The notes: generated from the letters alone by a model not told the origin. Numbered from the stretch's first letter, positions 45,246 to 55,071 are shown. The stretch: 64,000 nucleotides of DNA from Pseudomonas koreensis (GCF_012986595.1 NZ_JAAQYM010000001.1:248001-312000), one strand, 5' to 3'. Numbers and translations: made by a program.

Positions 45246-46574
45246 TTAGCCCTTGAATCGCACGGCGAACACACGACCGTCACCAGTGACTCCTACAACG
45301 ACGACTGCATTGTCCTCCTGCACTGCGATGCCTTCGATATAGGCGTTTTCATTAATATTGAAGGTAATCCATCCCTTACGCTCTCTACCAAAACTGGTAT
45401 CCAAAGCGCCATCACCCAGAAAGCGACAAAGTACAAAGCTTGGTGAGGGCAATGCCATGTTTTCTCTCATTTCGTTATAACGAGCAGGAGTCAAAACATC
45501 TCCGGACCGCCGCACCTCTGAACTTCGTGGATCCGACGCATAACCCAATGCAAGAATTCCCCCGTCAGCCTGTACCGCTCCCCGATACCAAGCAGTTGAG
45601 TAGTTTATTTCGGTAAACACCGGATTACCGTTATTAAATTGTTTATCAGGTGAACCATCAAGAATAAAACTACGCAACGCACCCCGATGACGTATAAAAA
45701 CTTCTCCGCTCTCAATACGAGCGTGGCGCCCTACCGTTAATAATTTTGGATTACCCGTGCCAGGTAGACTCATGATATCCGAATAATGACCTTCAAAAAA
45801 AGTGAACCCATCCTCGCTATAACTTGAATCAACTTCCCCACGAAGAGAGAGTCTGCATAGCGCCCCAACAGCACTTGCACCATCGACGGTACCTGCCAGA
45901 TAAATGCCCTCCGGTGTTGCTCGGACATTCTCAAGTTGTGCGCCACGAGGATGTTTTATATTGACAGTCCCGGTTCCGGCAACTCCGAACTGCTTATCAA
46001 ATTGGCCATTGCGGTCCAGACACGTCAAAATAGTAGACACTCCGCCGATAACACGAAATGCCGCTATGTAGGTTTTCCCGTTATCGACAGACCAGTTTGG
46101 CGCCCACTTTGGCAGCATGAAATCAGGACCTCCATCCTCAAAATCTGGATCGATAAGCTGGTACCCATCACTTCCATATGCAATGTCCCGATCCCCATTC
46201 AGCCGATAGCTGGCAACGGCTGGGCAATATCTGATAACACCCTCTTTCAACACTTGAGTCGTCCCCAGAATTCGCACCCGATCGTCGTCTACTGCAATCC
46301 GGTAACCGGTCGAAAGTTCAGCTCCGAAAAAGGAATCCATCAGAATACCGTTAACGGCAAAATCTTCAGCGAAAGAGCCGTCTGGATTCAGAACGACTAT
46401 CGCAAAGCGCCCCACAACAGTACCGGCAATGTAAATACGTCGATCGGGACCTATTGCAATATCGAATGCGACAGCTAAATCACCCTCGTCAAAACGAAAG
46501 GTCAGAACGTGACCGCCGTTGAAACTTTCATCAAGATCACCCGATAAAATTAAAGTACTAAATTTACTATTCAT
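45246..46574 (-). CDS. Delta-60 repeat protein, AT-rich, orphan
   Basis: A 442-residue protein with repeats of the delta-60 type, such as LDESFNGGHVLTFRFDEGD, DRRIYIAGTVV and GALDTSFGRERKGW, each likely a propeller-like blade. No signal peptide. The gene is visibly richer in A and T than its neighbours and uses rare AT-ending codons, so it may have been acquired. GAGGTC before the ATG is a reasonable ribosome-binding site. Function unknown. Confidence 0.72.
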   Translation of the reverse strand: MNSKFSTLILSGDLDESFNGGHVLTFRFDEGDLAVAFDIAIGPDRRIYIAGTVVGRFAIVVLNPDGSFAEDFAVNGILMDSFFGAELSTGYRIAVDDDRVRILGTTQVLKEGVIRYCPAVASYRLNGDRDIAYGSDGYQLIDPDFEDGGPDFMLPKWAPNWSVDNGKTYIAAFRVIGGVSTILTCLDRNGQFDKQFGVAGTGTVNIKHPRGAQLENVRATPEGIYLAGTVDGASAVGALCRLSLRGEVDSSYSEDGFTFFEGHYSDIMSLPGTGNPKLLTVGRHARIESGEVFIRHRGALRSFILDGSPDKQFNNGNPVFTEINYSTAWYRGAVQADGGILALGYASDPRSSEVRRSGDVLTPARYNEMRENMALPSPSFVLCRFLGDGALDTSFGRERKGWITFNINENAYIEGIAVQEDNAVVVVGVTGDGRVFAVRFKG

Positions 46575-46947
46575 TTGAAGACCTCACTTTCTGGATTGAT
46601 TGGCTGTTTTCGGCAGATAGAAGAAATGCTCGAAAACAATAAATTTCCCCTTCAAATGAAACATCAATCCAGCATTGTCAGCCACTGTCAGAACTTACAG
46701 GTTTATCGATTCACCAATTTAATAATCGATAGAGATATTTATCGTTCTTGCCACCTTTGGCGAACTGTGTGGTCAAGCGCCCGATAGTCATTAACCTGCC
46801 ATCACTTAGCCACTGCTCTGTCATAAACCATCGCGATACTCGCTCCTGTTTTTAGAGCGCCGGGTTCTACCCGGACACTGTTTTCCGACGTCCGCGTCGG
46901 TGTGCCCAGGATGGCTCAGCCATCCCCTCTCATCTTCGGAGATTGCT
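46575..46947. other. AT-rich gap and hairpin leader of the porin gene
   Basis: The first 250 bases continue the AT-rich tract and hold no supportable gene. From 46860 three perfect stem-loops follow one another: CCGGGT/ACCCGG (46860-46874), CCGACG/CGTCGG (46885-46900) and GGATGGC/GCCATCC (46909-46925), 23 bases before the porin ATG. The leader is therefore highly structured. Confidence 0.6.
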
Positions 46948-48279
46948 ATGCGTCTTGCTTCCACAAAAACTGCAGCGGCCCTGTGCGGTGGCCTGTTGCT
47001 GGCCATGAGCGTTCCGGCCAGTGCTGCAGTCGACGCCAAACTGCTCGACATGCTCAAGGCTAACGGTTCCATTTCCCAGGCGCAGTACGTAGAACTGCAA
47101 ACTGAACTGGCCAAGGATCAGAAGGCTCAGCAAATCGCGCAGCAGGCGCAGCAAGAGACCAACGAGCAAATCGCGGCGACCGCGAAGAAAACCAATGAGC
47201 TGAGCTCCTTCGACCAGAAACTTGCCTGGGCTGCCAAGACTCAGTTCAAGGGTGATGTGCGTTTCCGTCAGGAGACCGTCAAGAACGATGGCGTACCGAA
47301 CGCCAAGGACCAGGATCGTCAACGCATTCGTGCCCGTCTGGGTGCCTACACCGAAATCAACCCGCAGGTGGACACCGGTATCCGTATCGCCACCGGCAGC
47401 AGCGACGACGCCCGCTCCACCAACCAGGACCTGAACAACTACTTCGACAAGAAGCAGATCTGGCTCGACCAGGGTTACGTCGACTATCACCCTGACGCGA
47501 TCAAGAACCTGCACCTGATCGCCGGTAAAATGAACCAGCCATGGGTCAGCATGGGCGACATCATCTGGGACAGCGATATCAACCCGGAAGGTCTGGCCGT
47601 CACCTACAAGTATCCATTGAGCGGCAGCACCGAGCTGTTCGGTAGCGCCGGTCACTACACCCTCAAGGACAACGTCGACGGCGAAGGCGTGCAGTTCAAG
47701 CACGACCTGCGTCTGTACGCCGGCCAGTTGGGCGGTCGCTTCGCACTGACCGACAGCCTGAAACTGACCCTGGGCGGCAGTCTCTACTCCTACGACAACG
47801 ACAAGGACAGCGCCTGCCCGACCACCGGCACCGTGACGGCGCCATGCGCCTTGGCCGTCAACGGCAACAGCCCGAACGAAACCTTCAAACTGTACGAAGG
47901 CTTCGGTCAACTGGACATCGCCAACCTGCCAGTACCGCTGTCGATCTACGGTCAGTACGTCAACAACAAAGACGCCAGCAACGACCAGGACACTGGCTGG
48001 CTGGCCGGCGTCAAGACCAAGGTTTATGGCTTCGGGATCGATTACAACTACCGCGACGTGCAGCGTAATGCGGTGGTCGGTGCCTTCACTGACTCCGACT
48101 TCGCCAACGGCTACACCGGCTCGCGCGGCAGCAAGTTGAAAGTCAGCTACGAGCTGGACAAGAACTTCACGCTGGGTGCCACCTACTTCATGGCGAACTC
48201 GGACTACACCAACGCCAGCCTGAAGAAGACCGACTCCGACATCAACACCCTGCAACTGGATGCCGAAGCGAAGTTCTAA
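46948..48279 (+). CDS. Putative porin (Porin_5-like) with N-terminal coiled coil
   Basis: A 443-residue outer-membrane porin. A signal peptide (KTAAALCGGLLLAMSVPASA) precedes a Gln/Lys-rich helical segment (about 35-85) likely to form a trimeric coiled coil, and then a beta barrel ending in Phe (LQLDAEAKF), the outer-membrane C-terminal signal. CGGAG precedes the ATG; the longer frame starts without a site. Substrate unknown; family resemblance is to Porin_5-type proteins. A minus-strand frame is a shadow. Confidence 0.85.
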   Translation: MRLASTKTAAALCGGLLLAMSVPASAAVDAKLLDMLKANGSISQAQYVELQTELAKDQKAQQIAQQAQQETNEQIAATAKKTNELSSFDQKLAWAAKTQFKGDVRFRQETVKNDGVPNAKDQDRQRIRARLGAYTEINPQVDTGIRIATGSSDDARSTNQDLNNYFDKKQIWLDQGYVDYHPDAIKNLHLIAGKMNQPWVSMGDIIWDSDINPEGLAVTYKYPLSGSTELFGSAGHYTLKDNVDGEGVQFKHDLRLYAGQLGGRFALTDSLKLTLGGSLYSYDNDKDSACPTTGTVTAPCALAVNGNSPNETFKLYEGFGQLDIANLPVPLSIYGQYVNNKDASNDQDTGWLAGVKTKVYGFGIDYNYRDVQRNAVVGAFTDSDFANGYTGSRGSKLKVSYELDKNFTLGATYFMANSDYTNASLKKTDSDINTLQLDAEAKF

Positions 48280-48295
48280 AAAAGCGTCACCCGAT

Positions 48296-48351
48296 AGCCT
48301 GGCACAGGCGAAACGATCCCCATCATCCGTTCGTTTCGCCGGCGCCGGGCT
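48296..48351 (+). terminator. Terminator-like hairpin after the porin
   Basis: GGCGAAACGA and TCGTTTCGCC form a perfect 10-bp stem around 14 bases, flanked by AGCC/GGCT. The following bases are only moderately T-rich. Confidence 0.6.
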
Positions 48352-48373
48352 ATTTCTGCAGGATGCAAAAAAC

Positions 48374-48452
48374 TGTAGGAGCTGCCGGAGGCTGCGATCT
48401 TTTGATCTTGTTTTTGAGGATCAAAAGATCGCAGCCTTCGGCAGCTCCTACA
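48374..48452. repeat. REP doublet, group I
   Basis: GTAGGAGCTGCCGGAGGCTG and its complement, one base different from the consensus, between the convergent porin and anti-sigma genes. Confidence 0.88.
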
Positions 48453-48458
48453 GGGGGT

Positions 48459-48692
48459 CTATTTTTCCTTGCGGCGCTGCTCGGCCAGACGCTCAGCCAG
48501 CGCATCCACACCCTCTTGGGGTTTCTCCGGCATCGCCTTCAGCGTGGCCTGCATCAGCCGCATCTGACGGATGAAGCGCCGGCAATTGGGGCAGAACATC
48601 AAGTGATGGCGCACCATGAGCTTCTCGCGAAAGCTCAGCTGGCCATCGAGATAATCACTGGAACGCGCCACTTGTTCCTTACAGGTCAGCAT
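48459..48692 (-). CDS. Zinc-finger anti-sigma factor
   Basis: A 77-residue protein with an HC2-type zinc finger: LTCKEQVARSSDYLDG then VRHHLMFCPNCRRFIRQ. It overlaps the upstream sigma gene by 7 bases, the classic arrangement of an ECF sigma factor and its anti-sigma. No membrane helix, so it should act in the cytoplasm, perhaps sensing redox or metal changes. Confidence 0.85.
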   Translation of the reverse strand: MLTCKEQVARSSDYLDGQLSFREKLMVRHHLMFCPNCRRFIRQMRLMQATLKAMPEKPQEGVDALAERLAEQRRKEK

Positions 48693-49300
48693 TCGCCGGT
48701 CTCCTCAAAATGCTCCACCGTGGCGAAGACTTTCAGCCGCGCACGATGCAGCAGCACACGGACATTGGAGAGCGAGATCTCCAGAAGATTACAGATCTCC
48801 TCCAGCTCCAGCCCCTGGCGCTCGCGCAGCAGCAGAACGCTGCTTTGCAGTTCCGACAGGCCGAGCAGGGTGTGCTCCAGACAGTCGCGCAATTCACCTT
48901 CGGTCAGCAAGGCTTCCGGCGTGTCCTGATGCCAGGCGAACGGCGCCACCAGCCAATGACCGTCACCGGGCGAAAAACGATCATCGTCGATGGTGCCGTG
49001 GGGCGATGGCAGGTCATCCAGCAACACTTCGCGGCGGTTCTGCTTGTAGCGGCTCTTGGCCGAGTTGGCGGTGATGGTCAGCAGCCAGGTCTTGAGGCTG
49101 GAACGCCCTTCGAAGCCGCCGATATGCCGCACCACCGACAGCCAGGCGTCCTGCACCACTTCTTCGACATGGCGCTGGCCAACGATGGCGTACGCCACGG
49201 CGCGCATGGCGCTCTGGTAGGTGCTGACCAGCTCCTTGAAAGCTTTTTGTTCACCCGCCAACAGGCGTTCGAGCAGTTGGGTGTCGTCCGTTGCGGCCAT
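48686..49300 (-). CDS. ECF-type RNA polymerase sigma factor
   Basis: A 204-residue sigma factor with region 2 (VAYAIVGQRHVEEVVQDAWL, RSSLKTWLLTITANSAKSRY) and region 4 (LSELQSSVLLLRERQGLELE, NLLEISLSNVRVLLHRARLK). Between them lies an unusually long acidic linker (about residues 90-130). It is translationally coupled to the following zinc-finger anti-sigma gene. The regulon is unknown; the neighbouring porin or KAS III gene could be a target, but no matching promoter motif was identified. Confidence 0.88.
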   Translation of the reverse strand: MAATDDTQLLERLLAGEQKAFKELVSTYQSAMRAVAYAIVGQRHVEEVVQDAWLSVVRHIGGFEGRSSLKTWLLTITANSAKSRYKQNRREVLLDDLPSPHGTIDDDRFSPGDGHWLVAPFAWHQDTPEALLTEGELRDCLEHTLLGLSELQSSVLLLRERQGLELEEICNLLEISLSNVRVLLHRARLKVFATVEHFEETGEC

Positions 49301-49329
49301 TGACGCCTCGTTTTCAGATGTTCGAAAAG

Positions 49330-49413
49330 CAAAAGATCGCAGCCTGCGGCAGCTCCTACAACAGCGGATTTAATACCGTCAGTGTAGGAGCTGGCGCAGC
49401 CTGCGATCTTTTA
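49330..49413. repeat. REP doublet, group I
   Basis: GATCGCAGCCTGCGGCAGCT and GTAGGAGCTGGCGCAGCCTG in tail-to-tail order; the second arm is slightly diverged. Confidence 0.85.
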
Positions 49414-49421
49414 TGGCGAAC

Positions 49422-50543
49422 TCAGCGCTTGCGCAGAATCACGCTGCCGATCGAGTAACCGGCGCCGAACGAGCTCAGCACGGCCAGCGAACCGGCGGCC
49501 AGGTCGTCTTGATACTTGTGGAAAGCAATCACCGAACCTGCAGAGCTGGTGTTGGCGTAGGTGTCGAGAATCACCGGCGCCTCTTCTTCGGTGGCCTCGC
49601 GGCCCAGCAGCTTGCGCACGATCAGATGGTTCATGCTCAGGTTGGCCTGGTGCAGCCAGAAGCGCTTGACGTCGCCAACGTTGAGTTTGTTCTCTTCCAG
49701 GTGCTCACCGATCAGTTCGGCAACCATCGGGCAGACGTCCTTGAACACCTTGCGGCCTTCCTGCACGAACAATTTGTCGCGGGCACCGATGCCCTCTTCC
49801 GCCGCGCGGTTGAGGAAGCCGAAGTTGTTGCGGATGTTGTTGGAGAACTTGGTCAGCAGTTTGGTGCTGACCACGTCGAACTGGTGTTTGGAGGTCGCCA
49901 GGTCGGCGCGCTCGATGATCACCGCCGTCGCGGCGTCACCGAAGATGAAGTGGCTGTCGCGGTCGCGGAAGTTCAGGTGACCGGTGCAGACTTCCGGGTT
50001 GACCATCAGGATCGCCCGGGCCTGGCCCAGTTGCACGGTGTTGGCGGCTTGCTGGATACCGAAGGTGGCCGACGAGCAGGCGACGTTCATGTCGAAACCG
50101 AAGCCTTGAATGCCCAGCGCTTCCTGGACTTCGATGGCGATGGCCGGGTAGGCGCGTTGCAGGTTGGAGCAGGCGACGATCACGCCGTCGATGTCGGCGG
50201 CGGTTTTGCCGGCACGTTGCAGGGCCTGTTCGGCCGCGCCGATGGCCATCTGGCAGAGTACCGACCATTCGTCGTTGGAACGCTCCGGCAGGCGCGGGGC
50301 CATGCGCTGCGGGTCGAGGATGCCGTCCTTGTCCATGACAAAGCGGCTCTTGATGCCCGAGGCTTTTTCGATGAACGCGGCGCTGGATTCGGTCAGGGCC
50401 TGGATTTCGCCGCTGGCGATGGCTTCGGCGTTGTCGGCGTTGAACTGCTCGACATAGGTATTGAAAGACTGCACCAGCTCTTCGTTGGAGATGCTGTTGG
50501 CCGGGGTGTAGAGGCCGGTGCCGCTGATGACGACGTTATGCAT
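49422..50543 (-). CDS. Beta-ketoacyl-ACP synthase III
   Basis: A 373-residue condensing enzyme with the Cys-His-Asn triad: C156 in MNVACSSATFG, H298 in FWLHQANLSMN and N331 in DTYANTSSAG. It is longer than FabH of E. coli (317), with an insertion near residues 30-60. It may start fatty-acid synthesis or a special acyl product from an acyl-CoA or acyl-ACP. I start at MHNVVISG, as in homologues, since the longer frame lacks a site. It is monocistronic. Confidence 0.87.
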   Translation of the reverse strand: MHNVVISGTGLYTPANSISNEELVQSFNTYVEQFNADNAEAIASGEIQALTESSAAFIEKASGIKSRFVMDKDGILDPQRMAPRLPERSNDEWSVLCQMAIGAAEQALQRAGKTAADIDGVIVACSNLQRAYPAIAIEVQEALGIQGFGFDMNVACSSATFGIQQAANTVQLGQARAILMVNPEVCTGHLNFRDRDSHFIFGDAATAVIIERADLATSKHQFDVVSTKLLTKFSNNIRNNFGFLNRAAEEGIGARDKLFVQEGRKVFKDVCPMVAELIGEHLEENKLNVGDVKRFWLHQANLSMNHLIVRKLLGREATEEEAPVILDTYANTSSAGSVIAFHKYQDDLAAGSLAVLSSFGAGYSIGSVILRKR

Positions 50544-50946
50544 GGTCGTTTCTCTAATCTGTTCAGGCAGAAAGCGCTGGCACCGACGTACCAACACACA
50601 AAGGGTCTATTCCCGTCCGGGGACGCTGACCTGGCATCTTTATGGCCGCCCGTGACCTTGCCGAAGGCTCTGGGTCACGAAAACGGCATTTATGGTCGCG
50701 AAGTTTGCCATAAACCCGAGGTTTTGGCGCCTTTCTCAAGATCAACGCCTGTCGGGCCGTGGGGCATTATCTCTGTGGCGAGGGAGCTTGTCGGATCGCC
50801 GCACCGTCCCGCTGGGTCGCGAAGCGGCCCCAAAAGAGGGACTGCTACGCAGCCCAGCGGGAGCAAGCTCCCTCGCCACAGTCACAGTGTCGGGCTTAAG
50901 TGAACAGCATTACGCTCCCACAGGGGGCATTGTGCAGGCCTGTGGA
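50544..50946. other. Intergenic region with a REP doublet only
   Basis: Apart from the group II doublet (50774-50881) nothing is visible. A second partial hairpin, CAGGCC/GGCCTG, may form just after the hrpA stop codon. Confidence 0.5.
50774..50881. repeat. REP doublet, group II (left arm interrupted)
   Basis: GTGGCGAGGGAGCTTG begins the left arm but then departs from the consensus; the right arm is complete (GCGGGAGCAAGCTCCCTCGC). Confidence 0.84.
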
Positions 50947-53900
50947 TCAGGCTTCGACCTGACTCCACTGCTTGCTCAGCCGCTTGTCGGAGATCGGCGC
51001 TTTTGTCCCCAGTTGCTGGGCGAACAGCGACACCCGGTATTCCTCCAGCCACCAGCGGTACAGCTCCAGCTGCGGATCGCGTTTGCCTTCCTGTGCATGT
51101 TTGGCGGCGCGGGTCTGGTATTGCGCCCAGAGGCCGGCGAGTTCACCGCTCCAGACCCGATCCTTCTGCACCTGTGCACCGAGTTTTTCGAAGCGCTGCT
51201 CGACCGCTTTCAGGTAACGCGGCAACTCCTTGAGCCATTGCATCGGCGTTTCCCGGACAAACCCCGGATACACCAGATGACTGAGCTGTTGCTTGATGTC
51301 GTTAAGCGCCACGGCCTGAGCCAGATCGATCTTGCCCTTGAAGCGCTTTTGCAGACCGTGCCACAGCTTGAGGATCTCCAGCGTCAGGCGCGCCACGCGC
51401 TCGGCGTGTTCGGTCCAGCTGCCGCGTTTACGCTCGGCCAATGCGGCGAGCCCGGCGCCGTCACGCGGCAGCGGGTCTTCGCCTTCCAGGATGCAGCTGT
51501 CGAGGCTTGCCAGCAGAATATCTTCGACCAGCGCATCGACCCGACCCAGCTCGCGATAGAGCAGGCCCAGCTCGGTGATGCCCGGCAGCTTGCCGCGCAG
51601 GAACTTCGCCGGTTCCGCCAGTTGTTGCAACAGCAGACGCTGCAAGGCGCGGCGATGCTGGAACTCGGCTTCGGCCGGGGTCGAGAACCGTCCTTCCTTG
51701 ACCGTGCCGCCCTCTTCGACCAGCGCCGGATACACCGTCATCGACAGCCCGGCGATCTTCTGCTGCGTCTTTTCCGCCACCGGGGCGAAGACCTTGGCCT
51801 CCACCGGTTGCTGACTTTTCGCACTTTGCGGCACTGCCAACGCCGCCTGACTGGCTTCGGCGAAACGCGCGGTGAGCTCGGCCAGATCGCGGCCCTCGCC
51901 AAGGAACTTGCCCTGGCCGTCGACGATTTCAAGGTTCATCCGCAGATGCCCTTCGACCTGCTGCGCGGCTTCCGCCCACGCCTCATCGCTGACCCGCGCG
52001 CCGGTCATGCGCAGCAACTCGCGACCGAGTGCCTGGGGCAGCGAGCCCTCGGCGAAGGTCATGCGCTGCAACGCCGCTTTAATGAAGTCCGGCACTGGCA
52101 CGAAGTTCTTGCGCAAGGCTTTTGGCAGGTTGCGTACCAGGGCAATGCACTTGGCCTCGATCAGCCCCGGCACCAGCCATTCCAGGCGCTCCGGCGGCAG
52201 CATCGGCAGCAGCGGTGCCGGCACCCGCAGGGTCACGCCGTCGCGTGGGTGATTGGGTTCGAAGTGGTAGCTGAGCGCCAGTTCCAGATCGCCAATGTGC
52301 AGCGTGTCCGGGTAGTCACGCGCAGTGACTTCACTGGCCTCGCGGGCCAGTACGTCTTCTTCGCGCATGATCAGCAGCTGCGGGTCCTTCTGGCTGTTGA
52401 CCCGATACCAACTGTCGAAGGTCGCGGTCTGGTGAATCTCCGCCGGCAAGCGTGCGTCGTAGAACGCGTAGAGGGTTTCTTCGTCGGCGAGAATGTCGCG
52501 GCGCCGGGCCTTGGCTTCCAGTTCGTCGAGCTGTTCGAGCAATTGTTTGTTGGCGGTCAGGCACTTGGCTTTCGACTGAATCTCGCCGCGCACCAGGCCT
52601 TCGCGGATAAACAGCTCACGCGAAACCACCGGGTCCACCGGGCCGTAATGCACCGGGCGACGGCCGACCACGATCAGCCCGAACAGGGTGATCTGTTCGT
52701 AGGCCACGACCTGGCCGCGCTTCTTTTCCCAGTGCGGTTCGAAGTGGTTTTTCTTGATCAGGTGGCCGGCCAGCGGCTCGATCCAGTCGGCGTCGATCTT
52801 GGCGACCATGCGCGCGTAGAGCTTGGTGGTTTCCACCAATTCGGCGGTCATCAGCCATTGCGGACGCTTCTTGCCGATGCCCGACGACGGGTGAATCCAG
52901 AAACGCCGCTGACGGGCGCCAAGGTAATCGCCGTCCTCGGTTTTCTGGCCAATCTGGCTGAGCAGGCCGACCAGCACCGCTTTGTGCAGTTTCGGGTAAT
53001 CCGCCGGCTCTTTATTGAGGCTCAGCTGCATGTCGCGGCAGATCAGGCTCAACTGGCGGTGGGAATCGCGCCACTCGCGCAGGCGCAGGTAGTTGAGGAA
53101 ATTCTTCCGGCACCAATTACGCAGCGGGCTGGCGGTCAACGCCTGGCGCTGCTCTTCAAAGCCACGCCACAGATTGACCAGCCCGGCGAAGTCGGAATCA
53201 GTGTCTTTCCATTGCGCGTGAGCCTGATCCGCCGCTTGCTGCCGCTCCGGCGGCCGCTCGCGCGGGTCCTGAATCGACATCGCACTGGCGACGATCAGCA
53301 CTTCCTGCAGACTGCCGAGCTTCGCCGCTTCGAGCAGCATGCGGCCCATGCGCGGGTCCACCGGCAGGCGCGCCAGCTGGCGACCAAGCGGGGTCAGTTG
53401 ACTGTTGCGGTCCACCGCCGAGAGTTCTTGCAGCAGGTTGAAACCGTCGCTGATCGCCTTGCCATCCGGCGGCTCGATGAACGGGAACGCGGTGATTTCG
53501 CCGAGGCGCAGGTGCAGCATCTGCAAGATAACGGCGGCGAGGTTGGTGCGCAGAATCTCCGGATCGGTGAATTCCGGACGACCGAGGAAATCTTCCTCGC
53601 TGTACAAACGTACGCAAATGCCCGGCTCGACCCGGCCGCAACGACCTTTACGCTGATTGGCGCTGGCCTGGGAAATCGCCTCGATCGGCAGACGCTGGAC
53701 CTTGGCGCGGTAGCTGTAGCGACTGATACGCGCGGTGCCGCTGTCGATCACGTAACGGATGCCCGGCACGGTCAACGAGGTCTCGGCAACGTTGGTCGCC
53801 AGCACCACACGCCGGCCCGGGTGCGACTGGAAAATCCGCTGCTGTTCGGCTGGCGACAGGCGCGCGTACAGCGGCAGGATTTCCGTGTGTTTGAGTTGGG

Positions 53901-54858
53901 CCTTGCGCAGCATGTCGGCGGCGTCGCGAATCTCGCGCTCACCGGGCAGGAACACCAGCACATCGCCAGGACTGCGGCGTTCGCTGCGCTCATAAGCGGC
54001 GATTTCGTCGAGGGTGGCGAGGATCGCCTGATCCACAGTCAGGTCGTCCTCGACGCGGTTGCCCTCCTCGTCCTGCTCCAGGGTCAGCGGGCGATACCAG
54101 GTCTCTACCGGGAAGGTGCGGCCGGAGACCTCGACAATCGGCGCATCGTCGAAATGTTTGGAGAAGCGTTCCAGATCGATGGTCGCCGAGGTGATGATGA
54201 CCTTCAGGTCCGGACGCCGCGGCAGCAGGGTTTTCAGGTAACCGAGCAGAAAGTCGATGTTCAGGCTGCGTTCGTGGGCTTCGTCGACGATGATCGTGTC
54301 GTAGCGCTCGAGGTAGCGGTCGTTCTGGGTTTCCGCCAGCAGGATGCCGTCGGTCATCAGCTTGATCAGGGTGTTGGAATCGCTCTGATCCTCGAATCGC
54401 ACCTGATAGCCGACCAGCGAGCCGAGCGGCGTGCCAAGTTCTTCGGCAACCCGGCTGGCAACGCTGCGCGCCGCAATTCGGCGCGGCTGGGTGTGACCGA
54501 TCAAACCGTGCTGACCGCGACCGATTTCCAGGCAGATTTTCGGCAACTGGGTGGTTTTGCCCGAGCCGGTTTCACCGGCGATGATCAGGACTTGATGCTT
54601 CTCCAGCGCAGCCTTGATTTCATCACGCTTGGCGGCAATCGGCAGGCTGTCGTCGTAACGAATCACCGGCAGGCTGGCACGGCGCGCCAGCACCTGATCA
54701 CAGGACGCCTGCATGCGAGCCACCCACTGGGCCAGCTTGGCCTCGTCGGGTTTCTTGCGCAGCTCGAGCAACTGCCGCCGCAGCCGGTGACGGTCGGCGA
54801 GCATGGCGTGATCGAGGTTTTTCAGCAGTTTGTCGATGGAGGGCGATTCGTCGGTCAT
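50947..54858 (-). CDS. hrpA: ATP-dependent RNA helicase HrpA
   Basis: A 1303-residue DEAH-box helicase. Motif I GETGSGKTTQLPK (about residue 92-104), DEAHERS, SATID, and QRKGRCGRVEPG are present; the HA2/OB region and the long C-terminal DUF3418-type domain follow, ending LPRYLKAVEQRFEKLGAQ. Length is normal for HrpA, which processes mRNA and rescues stalled ribosomes. The 2035-codon plus-strand frame across it and aceK is a shadow. Confidence 0.95.
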   Translation of the reverse strand: MTDESPSIDKLLKNLDHAMLADRHRLRRQLLELRKKPDEAKLAQWVARMQASCDQVLARRASLPVIRYDDSLPIAAKRDEIKAALEKHQVLIIAGETGSGKTTQLPKICLEIGRGQHGLIGHTQPRRIAARSVASRVAEELGTPLGSLVGYQVRFEDQSDSNTLIKLMTDGILLAETQNDRYLERYDTIIVDEAHERSLNIDFLLGYLKTLLPRRPDLKVIITSATIDLERFSKHFDDAPIVEVSGRTFPVETWYRPLTLEQDEEGNRVEDDLTVDQAILATLDEIAAYERSERRSPGDVLVFLPGEREIRDAADMLRKAQLKHTEILPLYARLSPAEQQRIFQSHPGRRVVLATNVAETSLTVPGIRYVIDSGTARISRYSYRAKVQRLPIEAISQASANQRKGRCGRVEPGICVRLYSEEDFLGRPEFTDPEILRTNLAAVILQMLHLRLGEITAFPFIEPPDGKAISDGFNLLQELSAVDRNSQLTPLGRQLARLPVDPRMGRMLLEAAKLGSLQEVLIVASAMSIQDPRERPPERQQAADQAHAQWKDTDSDFAGLVNLWRGFEEQRQALTASPLRNWCRKNFLNYLRLREWRDSHRQLSLICRDMQLSLNKEPADYPKLHKAVLVGLLSQIGQKTEDGDYLGARQRRFWIHPSSGIGKKRPQWLMTAELVETTKLYARMVAKIDADWIEPLAGHLIKKNHFEPHWEKKRGQVVAYEQITLFGLIVVGRRPVHYGPVDPVVSRELFIREGLVRGEIQSKAKCLTANKQLLEQLDELEAKARRRDILADEETLYAFYDARLPAEIHQTATFDSWYRVNSQKDPQLLIMREEDVLAREASEVTARDYPDTLHIGDLELALSYHFEPNHPRDGVTLRVPAPLLPMLPPERLEWLVPGLIEAKCIALVRNLPKALRKNFVPVPDFIKAALQRMTFAEGSLPQALGRELLRMTGARVSDEAWAEAAQQVEGHLRMNLEIVDGQGKFLGEGRDLAELTARFAEASQAALAVPQSAKSQQPVEAKVFAPVAEKTQQKIAGLSMTVYPALVEEGGTVKEGRFSTPAEAEFQHRRALQRLLLQQLAEPAKFLRGKLPGITELGLLYRELGRVDALVEDILLASLDSCILEGEDPLPRDGAGLAALAERKRGSWTEHAERVARLTLEILKLWHGLQKRFKGKIDLAQAVALNDIKQQLSHLVYPGFVRETPMQWLKELPRYLKAVEQRFEKLGAQVQKDRVWSGELAGLWAQYQTRAAKHAQEGKRDPQLELYRWWLEEYRVSLFAQQLGTKAPISDKRLSKQWSQVEA

Positions 54859-54920
54859 CGGGTACGCAATTCGGTCGTCTGTTTATGCAGGGGGGCGATT
54901 GTCGCAGATTTGCCTCCAAC

Positions 54921-55052
54921 TGTGGCGAGGGAGCTTGCTCCCGCTCGGTTGCGCAGCAATCGTAATTCGGTTGTCGGGATGTCACTGACAGGACGCGGTG
55001 GGTGGTTTCCGGGCCGCTTCGCAACCCGGCGGGAGCAAGCTCCCTCGCCACA
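54921..55052. repeat. REP doublet, group II
   Basis: GTGGCGAGGGAGCTTGCTCC and its complement, between two same-strand genes; the spacer includes GGGCCGCTTCGCAACCC. Confidence 0.88.
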
Positions 55053-55071
55053 AATTCGTCGTGTTTCGGGA

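Noticed and set aside
46575..46787. 70-codon frame in the AT-rich gap
   Set aside because: No start signal or family pattern; stops are rarer by chance only.
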